Part shown: piece after piece, positions 55,144 through 62,915 of the stretch | Position numbering within the stretch: position 1 is the stretch's first letter | Layout: each line of letters begins with the position of its first letter | Origin: Gammaproteobacteria bacterium | Lineage (GTDB): Bacteria > Pseudomonadota > Gammaproteobacteria > Burkholderiales > Rhodocyclaceae | Assembly (NCBI GenBank): GCA_029289235.1 | Contig: JARFTZ010000038.1 | Span: 1 to 64,000 of the forward strand | Length of the DNA: 64,000 bases | Direction: 5' to 3' | Notes under the pieces: model-generated | What the model saw: the letters and a program-made list of their open reading frames with translations, nothing else | The model's database searches: none | Told to the model about the DNA's origin: nothing | Translations under genes and position numbers: made by a program

Positions 55144-56498
55144 TGGCTACAGAGTTACCAGTACTGGTCGTCGAGGATGACCCGAACTTGCGCGAAGCGG
55201 TATGCGACACGCTGGAGCTGGCGGGGCAGGCTGTCCTGTCCGCACCTGGCGGGGAGGAGGCGTTGCGCCTTCTGGATATGCAGTCCGTGTCGCTGGTCGT
55301 TAGTGATGTACGCATGATGCCGATGGACGGTATCGCCTTGCTCAAGGAAATCCGCAGTCGCCACGTGCACCTGCCGGTCGTGCTGATGACGGCCTATGCC
55401 GACGTCGACCGGGCGGTCGAGGCCATGCGTTCCGGCGCCTGCGATTTCCTGCTCAAGCCGTTCGAGCCGAAAGCACTGCTCGAACACGTGGCGCGTTACC
55501 GGCTGCCGGCCTCGATGGACGACGACCGCGTCGTCGCTTGCGATGCAGCCAGCCGCAACCTGTTCGCGCTGGCGGCCCGGGTGGCCCAGACGGATACGAC
55601 GGTCCTGTTGACCGGTGAGAGCGGGGTCGGCAAGGAAGTGGTCGCCCGCTACATCCATAACCATTCGGCGCGGCGCGCCGGGCCTTTTGTCGCCATCAAC
55701 TGCGCGGCGATTCCCGACAGCCTGCTTGAAGCGACGCTCTTCGGCTACGAAAAAGGGGCTTTCACCGGCGCGCAGCAGGCGCAGGCCGGCAAGTTCGAGC
55801 AGGCACAGGACGGCACGCTCCTGCTTGACGAAGTGACCGAAATGCCACTGGCGCTGCAAGCCAAATTGCTGCGCGTGTTGCAGGAGCGCGAGGTCGAGCG
55901 GGTCGGTGGCAAGAAGCCGATACCGCTGAATATCCGCCTGATCGCCACCTCGAACCGCGACATGGCCGAGGCCGTGGCGAAGGGCGTGTTGCGCGAGGAT
56001 GTCTACTACCGGCTCAACGTTTTCCCCTTGCTGATTCCGGCGCTGCGCCAGCGCCCCGACGACATTGTGCCTCTGGCGGTTCGCTTCCTCGCCGAGCATG
56101 GCGGGCGCTCAGGGCGTAGCGGGTTGCGCCTGGCGCCGTCGGCCGAAGCGGCGTTGCGTACTTATTCCTGGCCGGGCAACGTGCGCGAACTGGAGAACGT
56201 CATGCAGCGCGCGGTGATCCTGGCGACCGGGGATACGGTCGAGGCGGATGCGTTGCATTTGCCGGTTTCATCAATGTCGAGCGAGCCGGCGGTGCCGACG
56301 AAAGCGCCGGCGGCGTCTTCTTCCTCCGCGACGGCGAGAACGGATAACCTGCGTGATCTCGAGCGCGAGCATATCCTGGAGACACTCGCTTCTGTGGGTG
56401 GATCGCGCAGACTGGCGGGAGAAAAACTCGGCATGCCGGAACGAACCTTGCGGTACAAGCTCAAACAGTACCGTGAGGCGGGGCTTTTCGATGGTTGA
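55140..56498 (+). CDS. fleR: Flagellar sigma54 response regulator FleR/FlrC
   Basis: This 452-residue NtrC-type activator has an N-terminal receiver (phospho-Asp in VVSDVRMMPMDG), a AAA+ core with Walker A TGESGVGKEVVARYI and the sigma54-contacting GAFTGA loop (EKGAFTGAQQAQ), and a C-terminal Fis-type helix-turn-helix (SRRLAGEKLGMPERTLRYKL). It should activate the -24/-12 promoters seen before flgB, fliK and fliE. The start overlaps the fleS stop (ATGATG). Confidence 0.95.
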   Translation: MMATELPVLVVEDDPNLREAVCDTLELAGQAVLSAPGGEEALRLLDMQSVSLVVSDVRMMPMDGIALLKEIRSRHVHLPVVLMTAYADVDRAVEAMRSGACDFLLKPFEPKALLEHVARYRLPASMDDDRVVACDAASRNLFALAARVAQTDTTVLLTGESGVGKEVVARYIHNHSARRAGPFVAINCAAIPDSLLEATLFGYEKGAFTGAQQAQAGKFEQAQDGTLLLDEVTEMPLALQAKLLRVLQEREVERVGGKKPIPLNIRLIATSNRDMAEAVAKGVLREDVYYRLNVFPLLIPALRQRPDDIVPLAVRFLAEHGGRSGRSGLRLAPSAEAALRTYSWPGNVRELENVMQRAVILATGDTVEADALHLPVSSMSSEPAVPTKAPAASSSSATARTDNLRDLEREHILETLASVGGSRRLAGEKLGMPERTLRYKLKQYREAGLFDG

Positions 56499-56517
56499 TG
56501 GCGTCGTGCGTGGTTTC

Positions 56518-56533
56518 TGGTGCGGTTCTTGCT
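56518..56533 (+). promoter_or_regulatory. Sigma54 promoter of fliE
   Basis: TGGTGCGGTTCTTGCT has GG and GC separated by ten bases and a TTGCT -12 box, a good RpoN match with a weaker -24 (TGGTGC instead of TGGCAC). It lies between fleR and fliE, with a predicted start about 22 bases before the fliE ATG. Confidence 0.78.
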
Positions 56534-56565
56534 ATTAACCGATAGGAAGCTGTAAGGAGAAGCGA

Positions 56566-56889
56566 ATGGACACCAAAGGCATTGATCAGATGTTGGGGGT
56601 GCTGCGGGCGACCGCTGCGCAGGCGGGTGGGCGTGCAAGCGAGACGCAGGCGAGCGAAGCGGGTACGACGGACTTCGCCAAGGTGCTGCAAAACACCATC
56701 GAGCAAGTCAACCAGACCCAGCAACAGGCGGAAGACATGGCGGCAAAATTTGCCGCCGGCGACGGCAATACCAACCTGCACGACGTGATGATTTCTCTGC
56801 AGAAGGCCAACCTGTCGTTCCAGGAGATGGTGCAGGCAAGAAACAAGCTGGTGACTGCTTACCACGACGTGATGAACATGCAGGTCTGA
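56566..56889 (+). CDS. fliE: Flagellar MS-ring/rod junction protein FliE
   Basis: This 107-residue small axial protein has C-terminal NLHDVMISLQKANLSFQEMV and RNKLVTAYHDVMNMQV helices. It joins the rod to the MS ring and is the first exported rod component. It follows fleR by 67 bases with its own sigma54 promoter and an AAGGAG ribosome site. Confidence 0.95.
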   Translation: MDTKGIDQMLGVLRATAAQAGGRASETQASEAGTTDFAKVLQNTIEQVNQTQQQAEDMAAKFAAGDGNTNLHDVMISLQKANLSFQEMVQARNKLVTAYHDVMNMQV

Positions 56890-56913
56890 TCCGCTCCCCG
56901 TCGTGATTTCCGC

Positions 56914-56935
56914 AACGGCGCCGGCAGGCGCCGTT
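56914..56935. terminator. Perfect stem-loop between convergent fliE and ycgR
   Basis: AACGGCGCC (56914-56922), the loop GGCA and GGCGCCGTT (56927-56935) form a nine-base-pair perfect stem between two converging genes. T-tracts are weak on both sides, so it may end transcription in both directions inefficiently or stabilise the 3' ends. Confidence 0.65.
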
Positions 56936-56940
56936 GTCGT

Positions 56941-57741
56941 TTACGCGAGGCCGCTGAGGCGGGCTTTTCTTTCCCGTTCGACGTGGGTGATGTAACGCTG
57001 GATGGCGCTCAGACGCGCGTTCGGCAGGTCGATGTACTCGCATCCGACGCGCACGTGGCGGGCGCCGCTGCGCGTGGTGACGTCGAATAGGTTGCGGACG
57101 CCCAGCGTGGTCGCCAGCAGTCCTTCGCCGGGCAAGGTGATGCGGCAGTTTTCCAGCACATCCCCGATCTGCAGCAGGCTTGCTTGCTCGGGCGTGAGCA
57201 TCAGGCCGACGCCTCCGCCGCTGATGTCCAGCAGGGGGACATCCAGTTGAAGGGGCGCCGCGGGGCGCGGGATGCTGGTGAATAGCCGGATCGGAGCGGC
57301 AATCGGTGTGGCCAGGCGGAAGAACTCACGCCGTTGCAGGCGCAGCAGCGTGTCCGGGATGCTCCCGACAAATGCCGGCCGTGCCTCGTGTTCGGCGCGA
57401 GCGAGCGCGGTGATGCTGAACTGGATCTTGATCTTGTCGACCACCGCCGTGAAGATCAGCTTGTCGGCCCGCAATGCCCGGGTGTTGGTTTCTTCATCGC
57501 TGCCGACATCCACGATGATGCGGTTTGTTTCCGGCTCGATGGCCAGTAGCGACGTCAGGAAGAAGGCGTTGCCCTGGTCGAAATGAACGGTGACAAGCGC
57601 GTTTTTCTGGATCAGGCTACGCAGTACCGCGAGAATTTCCACCCTCGCGTGCAACAGGTACTGGCTGTAGTCGTCGATTCGTTCGAGTTCAAAGCGCGGG
57701 GGGACTTGTTCCGCGGATTCGGGTTGTACCGTTTTTGACAT
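56941..57741 (-). CDS. ycgR: c-di-GMP-responsive flagellar brake YcgR
   Basis: This 266-residue protein has an N-terminal YcgR domain and a C-terminal PilZ domain with the c-di-GMP-binding motifs RRxxxR (LQRREFFRLATP) and DISGGGVG. When it binds c-di-GMP it slows the motor by contacting the switch or stator. It is the last gene of the fliC-side minus-strand series. Confidence 0.93.
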   Translation of the reverse strand: MSKTVQPESAEQVPPRFELERIDDYSQYLLHARVEILAVLRSLIQKNALVTVHFDQGNAFFLTSLLAIEPETNRIIVDVGSDEETNTRALRADKLIFTAVVDKIKIQFSITALARAEHEARPAFVGSIPDTLLRLQRREFFRLATPIAAPIRLFTSIPRPAAPLQLDVPLLDISGGGVGLMLTPEQASLLQIGDVLENCRITLPGEGLLATTLGVRNLFDVTTRSGARHVRVGCEYIDLPNARLSAIQRYITHVERERKARLSGLA

Positions 57742-57833
57742 CGCTGATCCTGATTCCAGAGGGCGCGAACGAGTCTAGCAGGAGCGCGAAAGGGAATCCA
57801 CGGCATAGATCGCAGCCGGCACGCCCGAAGCGG

Positions 57834-58151
57834 CTAGGTTTTGTCCCCCTGATAGATCGGTGGGGCGCCGGCGGGCCGGCCACTCTCCAGTCGATAGATC
57901 CAGGCAAGAAGCTCGGCGACGGCCACATAAAGCTGTGGCGGGATACGCTGGTCCAGGTCGATTTGCATGAGCAGTGAGACCAGTTCGGGCGATTCGTGAA
58001 CATACACCCCGCTCTCCTGCGCCCGCGCGATGATCTGCTCGGCGATGATTCCCTTGCCCTTGGCGACGACGCGCGGCGCGGCGTCAGTCTGGGCGTAAGC
58101 CAGGGCGACGGCGCTTTTCAGTGAATCCTTTTCTCCGGATGCCTTAGCCAT
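57834..58151 (-). CDS. FhlB/FlhX: stand-alone FlhB C-terminal domain
   Basis: This 105-residue protein corresponds to the part of FlhB after the NPTH cleavage site: SAVALAYAQTDAAPRVVAKG aligns with the HFAVALAYKNGMGAPKVLAK segment of the FlhB at 23.3 kb, and the rest (LDQRIPPQLYVAVAELLAWI) matches its C-end. There is no membrane region and no NPTH. It could replace or compete with the cleaved FlhB-CC fragment in export switching. ATG 58151 overlaps the preceding fliK2 stop (ATGGCTAA); a longer start at 58187 is less likely. Confidence 0.85.
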   Translation of the reverse strand: MAKASGEKDSLKSAVALAYAQTDAAPRVVAKGKGIIAEQIIARAQESGVYVHESPELVSLLMQIDLDQRIPPQLYVAVAELLAWIYRLESGRPAGAPPIYQGDKT

Positions 58152-59280
58152 TGCCTTGTGGGTCGCTGATGCCGATTGAGGTGACACTCAGTCCGGCATC
58201 GGTCATCTGTTTGTACAGGTGTCCGGTTTCCGTTTGCATCAGCGCCCGGGTTTCGGGGCTGTCCGCGATGATGGCCAGAACGAGTTGCTGGTCCTGCAGT
58301 CGGATTTGCGCGTTCACGCTGCCCAGAGTCGGAAGTGTCAGTTTCAGGCGGGTACTCCAACCCGTCGCACTCTCCGGTTCGTCTGCGCCGGTACGTTGGC
58401 CATCCTCCTCGATTTCCCAGCGCATCTCCTGTCCCGGCCAGACCTGACCTTGCCAGGCAAAATGCTGGGTGGCCAGCGCATCGAGCTGTTGCTGAACGAT
58501 CGGCTGCGTCTGAGGGGCGATCAGATGTCCGGATGCTTGAGGTGGGGGAGACTCATTTACGGTCCTTGGCGAGGCTGCCGGATCGGTCGTGGGCAGTCTT
58601 GTCGCGACAGGTGCTTCCTTGCCTTGCGCCGATGTCTCCGGGTTGCCTGGTTGTGACAGGGGGAGGGGGCTGGCTGGAGCGAACGCGTTCGGCGAGGACA
58701 ACTTTCCCTGAGGTTCCTGCAGCAGCGCGTTTTGAGAGAAGCGTCCTTCCACCCATTCGGCCTGGTGCGACTCATAAAACATGCCGCTCTGCGTGATCGC
58801 CTGCTTCAACAGCGGTAACAGTTCCTGCGCCGACGACGGCGGCGTTCTGGCAATCGGCTGGTTGCCGTTGAGTGTCAGTGCCTTTGAGTCATCGGATGAT
58901 TCGTCGGCGCGGGAGAAAAGCTGGCCGATCAATTTCCCCGTCTGGCTGAGCGTGGTCGATACAGCGTCCCGGGCTGTTTTGCCCTCGTTCGCCTGCTGGT
59001 GCGACACCACCGCGAGGGAGGTTTTTCCGTCCGACTCCGTGACCAGCAGTTCCAGCGTGTCGCCGCTTTTGGCCGAGAACGGTAGTGCGAGCGTGATGTT
59101 CCGCTGGTTGATCAGCGCCCGATACGTTCCGTTCGGCAGCATCGACTGGATCTCGGCCATTACCTTCTGGCCGGCGACCAGGTCGGAGAGCTTGTCGGTC
59201 AGTTGCTGGGTCGGCGCGACCGGGCGGAGTGCAACATCGGCAGAGCTTTGCAGACGGCTGGCGATGTCGGGCGGGATCAT
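58144..59280 (-). CDS. Second FliK-family hook-length control-like protein
   Basis: This 378-residue protein has a Gln/Ser/Pro-rich middle (about 160-275) and a C-terminal FliK-like domain (LKLTLPTLGSVNAQIRLQDQ; LVLAIIADSPETRALMQ). It is unlike the fliK at 47.4 kb in its N-half. Coupling to the FhlB-like gene by an eight-base overlap suggests the two act together on export specificity. It overlaps fliT by one base. Confidence 0.82.
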   Translation of the reverse strand: MIPPDIASRLQSSADVALRPVAPTQQLTDKLSDLVAGQKVMAEIQSMLPNGTYRALINQRNITLALPFSAKSGDTLELLVTESDGKTSLAVVSHQQANEGKTARDAVSTTLSQTGKLIGQLFSRADESSDDSKALTLNGNQPIARTPPSSAQELLPLLKQAITQSGMFYESHQAEWVEGRFSQNALLQEPQGKLSSPNAFAPASPLPLSQPGNPETSAQGKEAPVATRLPTTDPAASPRTVNESPPPQASGHLIAPQTQPIVQQQLDALATQHFAWQGQVWPGQEMRWEIEEDGQRTGADEPESATGWSTRLKLTLPTLGSVNAQIRLQDQQLVLAIIADSPETRALMQTETGHLYKQMTDAGLSVTSIGISDPQGNG

Positions 59281-59558
59281 CAGCTATCCTGCTCGGAATG
59301 ACCTGACAGCCCGTTCAGTAGCAAATTAATATCGGTTTTTCGATTCTGGAGGCGTTGTACAAGACTCGCATTGATTTCGATGATACGAGCGAGGAGCGCC
59401 CGGTTCTCCGGAGTACGCAATCCTGTCCAGTCAACAGTCTCAACCAAGGCAATACGTCGGCTCTCAAGGCTGGCAAGCACGGCCCAGTTCTCTTCCCTGG
59501 CCGCTTCCTGCATTTCGAGCGTGATTTCCTCGATTTTTGCAAGTTGCCCGCTACTCAT
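59280..59558 (-). CDS. fliT: Flagellar export chaperone FliT
   Basis: This 92-residue all-helical protein (EITLEMQEAAREENWAVLAS; LLARIIEINASLVQRLQNRK) matches small FliT chaperones that guard the cap protein FliD. It follows fliD-fliS with a three-base gap, the standard order, which supports the call despite low sequence conservation. Confidence 0.82.
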   Translation of the reverse strand: MSSGQLAKIEEITLEMQEAAREENWAVLASLESRRIALVETVDWTGLRTPENRALLARIIEINASLVQRLQNRKTDINLLLNGLSGHSEQDS

Positions 59559-59561
59559 GAT

Positions 59562-59966
59562 TCACGCGCCCGTGTTCGTGGGAGCAATCTCTTTCCACGC
59601 GGAATGGATTTCATCAAGCAGGTGAGCGACTTCGTCGAGGGCGACTGTGTCGTTGTTGATATTGGCCGTGATCAGGCGCCTGCACATGTAGTCGTAAAGC
59701 GCGGACAACTGTTCGGCAAGCTGGCCGCCGGCCTCCATGTCGAGGCTGAGTTTCAGGCCGTTGCTGATGATGTCGATGGCCTGTGAGATGTGCTTGCCCT
59801 TTTGCGCAATATCATTTTGCTCGATATGCAATCGGGCAACAGCAATGGCGGACGCAGCTCCTTCGAACAACAGAAGTATCAACTGATGCGGCGACGCTTC
59901 TTGGACTTTGGCAACGATGCCGGCTTCGGCATATGCAGCGAGGGGGCTGGACCTTTTTCCAAACAT
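59562..59966 (-). CDS. fliS: Flagellin chaperone FliS
   Basis: This 134-residue helical protein has the FliS signature (YAEAGIVAKVQEASPHQLIL, LLFEGAASAIAVARLHIEQN) and a central LYDYMCRRLITANINNDTVA. It binds the flagellin C-terminus to prevent cytoplasmic polymerisation. It starts six bases after fliD. Confidence 0.94.
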   Translation of the reverse strand: MFGKRSSPLAAYAEAGIVAKVQEASPHQLILLLFEGAASAIAVARLHIEQNDIAQKGKHISQAIDIISNGLKLSLDMEAGGQLAEQLSALYDYMCRRLITANINNDTVALDEVAHLLDEIHSAWKEIAPTNTGA

Positions 59967-59972
59967 GTTCGA

Positions 59973-61376
59973 TCACTTATCCGAGTTGAGGCTGGAAATG
60001 AAACTTGTCAGGTAGTCGCCCGTTGTGCTTAGCGACGATATCAATGTATCCAGTGCGGAAAATTGCGCACGATACCGCGCTTCGATCGTTTCGAGTCGAA
60101 GCTGCAACCTTTCCTGCTGGTCTTCGAGGTTGCTGACCGTGGTCTTCAGGCCGTTCGTGGCGATGGTGACCGAACCGTCTGTCCCGATCAGGTTGTTCAC
60201 GATGGAGTCGTACTTGGTGCCGATGTTGGCGACGAGGTTGGAAACAGCCTCGGGATCGGCGGTGACGGCGGCTTTCAGCTTTGTCTCGTCGATGGACAAG
60301 GTGCCCGAGGCGCTGATGCTTACCCCGACGTTCGACAGTGTCTGGTAGGCGGAGCTTTCGTCTCCGGAAGTCGTGGTGAACAGAGACTGCCGGATCTGGT
60401 CCATGGCATAGCGCAAGGTACTGTTGCCTTGCAACTTGCCCGCTACCTGTGTCTCGGGGTTGTAGGCTCCGAGGGAAGACATGCTTGAATATGCCGAGTT
60501 GAAAGCAGAAACAAAGGACTCCAGCGCAGACTGGATGTTCGTTGAATAATCCTCGACGATCTTGAGTGTCGTCGCGCTGGTGGTCGTGCCGGTCAACTCC
60601 AGCGTCACGCCGTCGAGAACACCGGTAACCGTATTGCTGTGGCTGGTCGCCGCAATACCGTTCAGGGTGAACTCGGCGTCGCTTGCCGCGCTGCTTTGTG
60701 TCCAGCCCTGGGTGCCGGTAGCGGCGGGGTCAAAGTCGAAACCGGTGATCCCGGATCCGGTGAGGCGCATGACGTTGTTCGTGCCCTCCTTGCTGGTCAA
60801 CACAAGTTGCGATCCGTTGGTGCCGTTGATGATCGTTGCGGAGACGTCGGCATCCGAGGAGTTGATGGCGTTCCGCAGGTCCTCGAGCGTGGCGCCTGCA
60901 GCAAGGTCGATGGTATAGCTGCGGTTGCTGTCGGCGACGTAGGTCCCGCCGCTCAGCGTGCCCAAGTCCAGAGTCAGGGACCCACCAGATGCGGTGATGC
61001 TGCTGGTGCTGCTGGTGAAGGCAGTGCTTTGCAGCCGCTGCGCTTCCGCCAGCTTCGCCACTTCGAGCGAGTAATTGCCGGCAACAGCGCCGGTCGTCGC
61101 CGTGGCGCTGGCTATGGCGGTGTTGGTGACCGAGGCGGTATAGGAGGCGAATTTGGTGGTGGCCGTGCCGAGCAGGTCGGGCTTCATGGCCTTGGCGCTG
61201 GTCTGCAGCGAGGACAGAACACTCTGCAGCGTTCCCATCGCGGAAATCTTGGTTTCGTAGGACGCCTGCTTGGTCTGCAAACTGGTCAGCGACGCCTTTT
61301 CGACCGTCATCAGCTTGGTGATCAGCGACTCCAGTTCCAGTCCGGATCCTGTTCCTAGCGAGGTAATCGTAGCCAT
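59973..61376 (-). CDS. fliD: Filament cap protein FliD (HAP2)
   Basis: This 467-residue protein has the FliD N-terminus (SLGTGSGLELESLITKLMTV) and C-terminus (LEDQQERLQLRLETIEARYR, FSALDTLISSLSTTGDYLTS), with a Ser/Thr/Ala-rich exposed middle. It caps the filament and promotes flagellin folding. The length is typical. Confidence 0.95.
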   Translation of the reverse strand: MATITSLGTGSGLELESLITKLMTVEKASLTSLQTKQASYETKISAMGTLQSVLSSLQTSAKAMKPDLLGTATTKFASYTASVTNTAIASATATTGAVAGNYSLEVAKLAEAQRLQSTAFTSSTSSITASGGSLTLDLGTLSGGTYVADSNRSYTIDLAAGATLEDLRNAINSSDADVSATIINGTNGSQLVLTSKEGTNNVMRLTGSGITGFDFDPAATGTQGWTQSSAASDAEFTLNGIAATSHSNTVTGVLDGVTLELTGTTTSATTLKIVEDYSTNIQSALESFVSAFNSAYSSMSSLGAYNPETQVAGKLQGNSTLRYAMDQIRQSLFTTTSGDESSAYQTLSNVGVSISASGTLSIDETKLKAAVTADPEAVSNLVANIGTKYDSIVNNLIGTDGSVTIATNGLKTTVSNLEDQQERLQLRLETIEARYRAQFSALDTLISSLSTTGDYLTSFISSLNSDK

Positions 61377-61442
61377 ATAAACTCCTGCCTGGCTGATTGA
61401 TCTGGCAAATGCGCTCTCAAACGCGTTTTTCGATGAGGGATT

Positions 61443-61811
61443 TTACGCCTTCTGTTCGATGAGCAGGCCTTTCAGCTTGTCGATGGCCTTCGAGATGGCG
61501 AGCATTTCTTCCGAGGGGATCTGCTTGATGACTTCGTCTGTCGCCTGGTCTATCACCTTGACGACGGTACGACCCGTGTCCTTGTCAATGCTGAAATTCA
61601 GGGTGTTGCGCAGCGATTTCACAAAGTCGTTCATGCTGTCGACAGCTTCCTGCAGTTCCTGTGGCGAGATGGCGCTGTTGGTCGCTGGCGCGGAAGTCTG
61701 GCCCCGGGCGCCGCCGACGCTTTCGCCCTGCTGGAGCGACTTGGTCTGGCCATAAGTGTCAGCCAGTGCGACGGAGGGTTGAACGGTCGAACCAATCGGT
61801 TGGATAGGCAT
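61443..61811 (-). CDS. flaG: Flagellar protein FlaG
   Basis: This 122-residue protein has a variable N-half and the FlaG C-terminal domain (VKSLRNTLNFSIDKDTGRTV, VKVIDQATDEVIKQIPSEEM). FlaG affects filament length. It is sandwiched between fliC and fliD, the common betaproteobacterial order. Confidence 0.93.
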   Translation of the reverse strand: MPIQPIGSTVQPSVALADTYGQTKSLQQGESVGGARGQTSAPATNSAISPQELQEAVDSMNDFVKSLRNTLNFSIDKDTGRTVVKVIDQATDEVIKQIPSEEMLAISKAIDKLKGLLIEQKA

Positions 61812-61831
61812 GAATTTTCCCTTCCAGAAGA

Positions 61832-61870
61832 GCTGAAAGCGCGTTTGCGTTTCCGCCCACGCGCTTCAGC
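61832..61870 (-). terminator. Hairpin between fliC and flaG
   Basis: GCTGAAAGCGCG (61832-61843) can pair with CGCGCTTCAGC (61860-61870), with one bulged base. No T-tract follows on the minus strand, so this is more likely a 3'-stabilising or attenuating hairpin at the fliC mRNA end than a strong terminator. Confidence 0.45.
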
Positions 61871-61908
61871 CTCGAACTGAGAAAGTGACTTTGTGGAGAA
61901 ACAGTCGC

Positions 61909-62721
61909 TTACTGTAGCAGCGAGAGTACGTTCTGCGGAAGTGCGTTAGCCTGGGCCAGCATGGCCGTTCCCGCCTGCTGCAGAATCTGGGCGCGGCTCA
62001 GGCTCGCGGTTTCCTCGGCGTAGTCGGCGTCCATGATGCGGCTACGCGCTGCATCGGTGTTTTCCTTGGCCGCCGAAAGCTGGGACAGAACGCCTTCGAA
62101 GCGCGACTGCAGGGCGCCGAGGTCGGCGCGGCTGTTGCTGACGGTGTTGATGGCCGTATCCAGGGCGCTCATGGCGGCAGTGGCAGCGCTGGCGGAGGCA
62201 ATGGAGGTCAGGCTGGCGACATCGACCGAACCAATGGTAATGGCGATCTTTGACTCGGTCCCGGTCGTCGCCCCAATCTGGAAATTGACATCAGAGTAGG
62301 TGCCGCTGAGCAATTTCGTGCCGTTGAAGTTCGTGGCATCCATGACACGAGCAACTTCACTGGCCAATGCCGTAAATTCCTTGTTCAGCGCGGCGCGGTT
62401 GGTAGAATCGTACTGGCCGGATGCGGCCTGGGTGGCCAACTCGCGCATGCGCTGCAGGTGGGTCGAGACGGTGCTCAAGCCCGCTTCGGCGGTTTGCGCG
62501 ACAGAGATGCCGTCATTGGCGTTGCGCATGGCGACCGTCATGCCGCGGCTTTGCGAACTCATTTTCTCAGCGATGGCCAAGCCGGCAGCGTCGTCCTTGG
62601 AACTATTGATGCGCAGGCCGGAGGAGAGACGCTGCAGCGAGGTCTTGAGCGCGCTCTGGGATGTGTTCAGGTTGCGCTGGGCGTTCAACGATGCGATGTT
62701 GGTGTTGATGGTGAGTGCCAT
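61909..62721 (-). CDS. fliC: Flagellin FliC
   Basis: This 270-residue short flagellin is essentially the D0/D1 core (NTNIASLNAQRNLNTSQSAL; LQRLSSGLRINSSKDDAAGL; C-terminal QANALPQNVLSLLQ) with almost no exposed D2/D3 domain. The TLR5-type LQRMRELATQAASGQYDSTN region is present. It is preceded by a sigma28 promoter and a strong AAGGAG ribosome site, as for a highly expressed late gene. Confidence 0.96.
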   Translation of the reverse strand: MALTINTNIASLNAQRNLNTSQSALKTSLQRLSSGLRINSSKDDAAGLAIAEKMSSQSRGMTVAMRNANDGISVAQTAEAGLSTVSTHLQRMRELATQAASGQYDSTNRAALNKEFTALASEVARVMDATNFNGTKLLSGTYSDVNFQIGATTGTESKIAITIGSVDVASLTSIASASAATAAMSALDTAINTVSNSRADLGALQSRFEGVLSQLSAAKENTDAARSRIMDADYAEETASLSRAQILQQAGTAMLAQANALPQNVLSLLQ

Positions 62722-62807
62722 TTTTCGATCTCCTTGGAAGAGCGTGGTCGAGGTTGAATTCCGTTCAGCGATGTGGTTTGCGAAAAATATTTCACCGCTT
62801 GTGACCT

Positions 62808-62834
62808 TTAACGGATGGGGGCTGGAGAACTTTA
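62808..62834 (-). promoter_or_regulatory. Sigma28 (FliA) promoter of fliC
   Basis: On the minus strand TAAA (62834-62831), exactly 15 bases, then TCCGTTAA (62815-62808) matches the FliA consensus with full -35 and six of eight -10 bases. It leaves a leader of about 80 bases before the fliC ATG. Confidence 0.8.
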
Positions 62835-62915
62835 GGGATTTTTTTGGAGAGACGGGCTGACGCTATACTTGCGCATCCCGGGCTGGCCGGGAACAGAAAT
62901 GGACGGGTTACGAAG

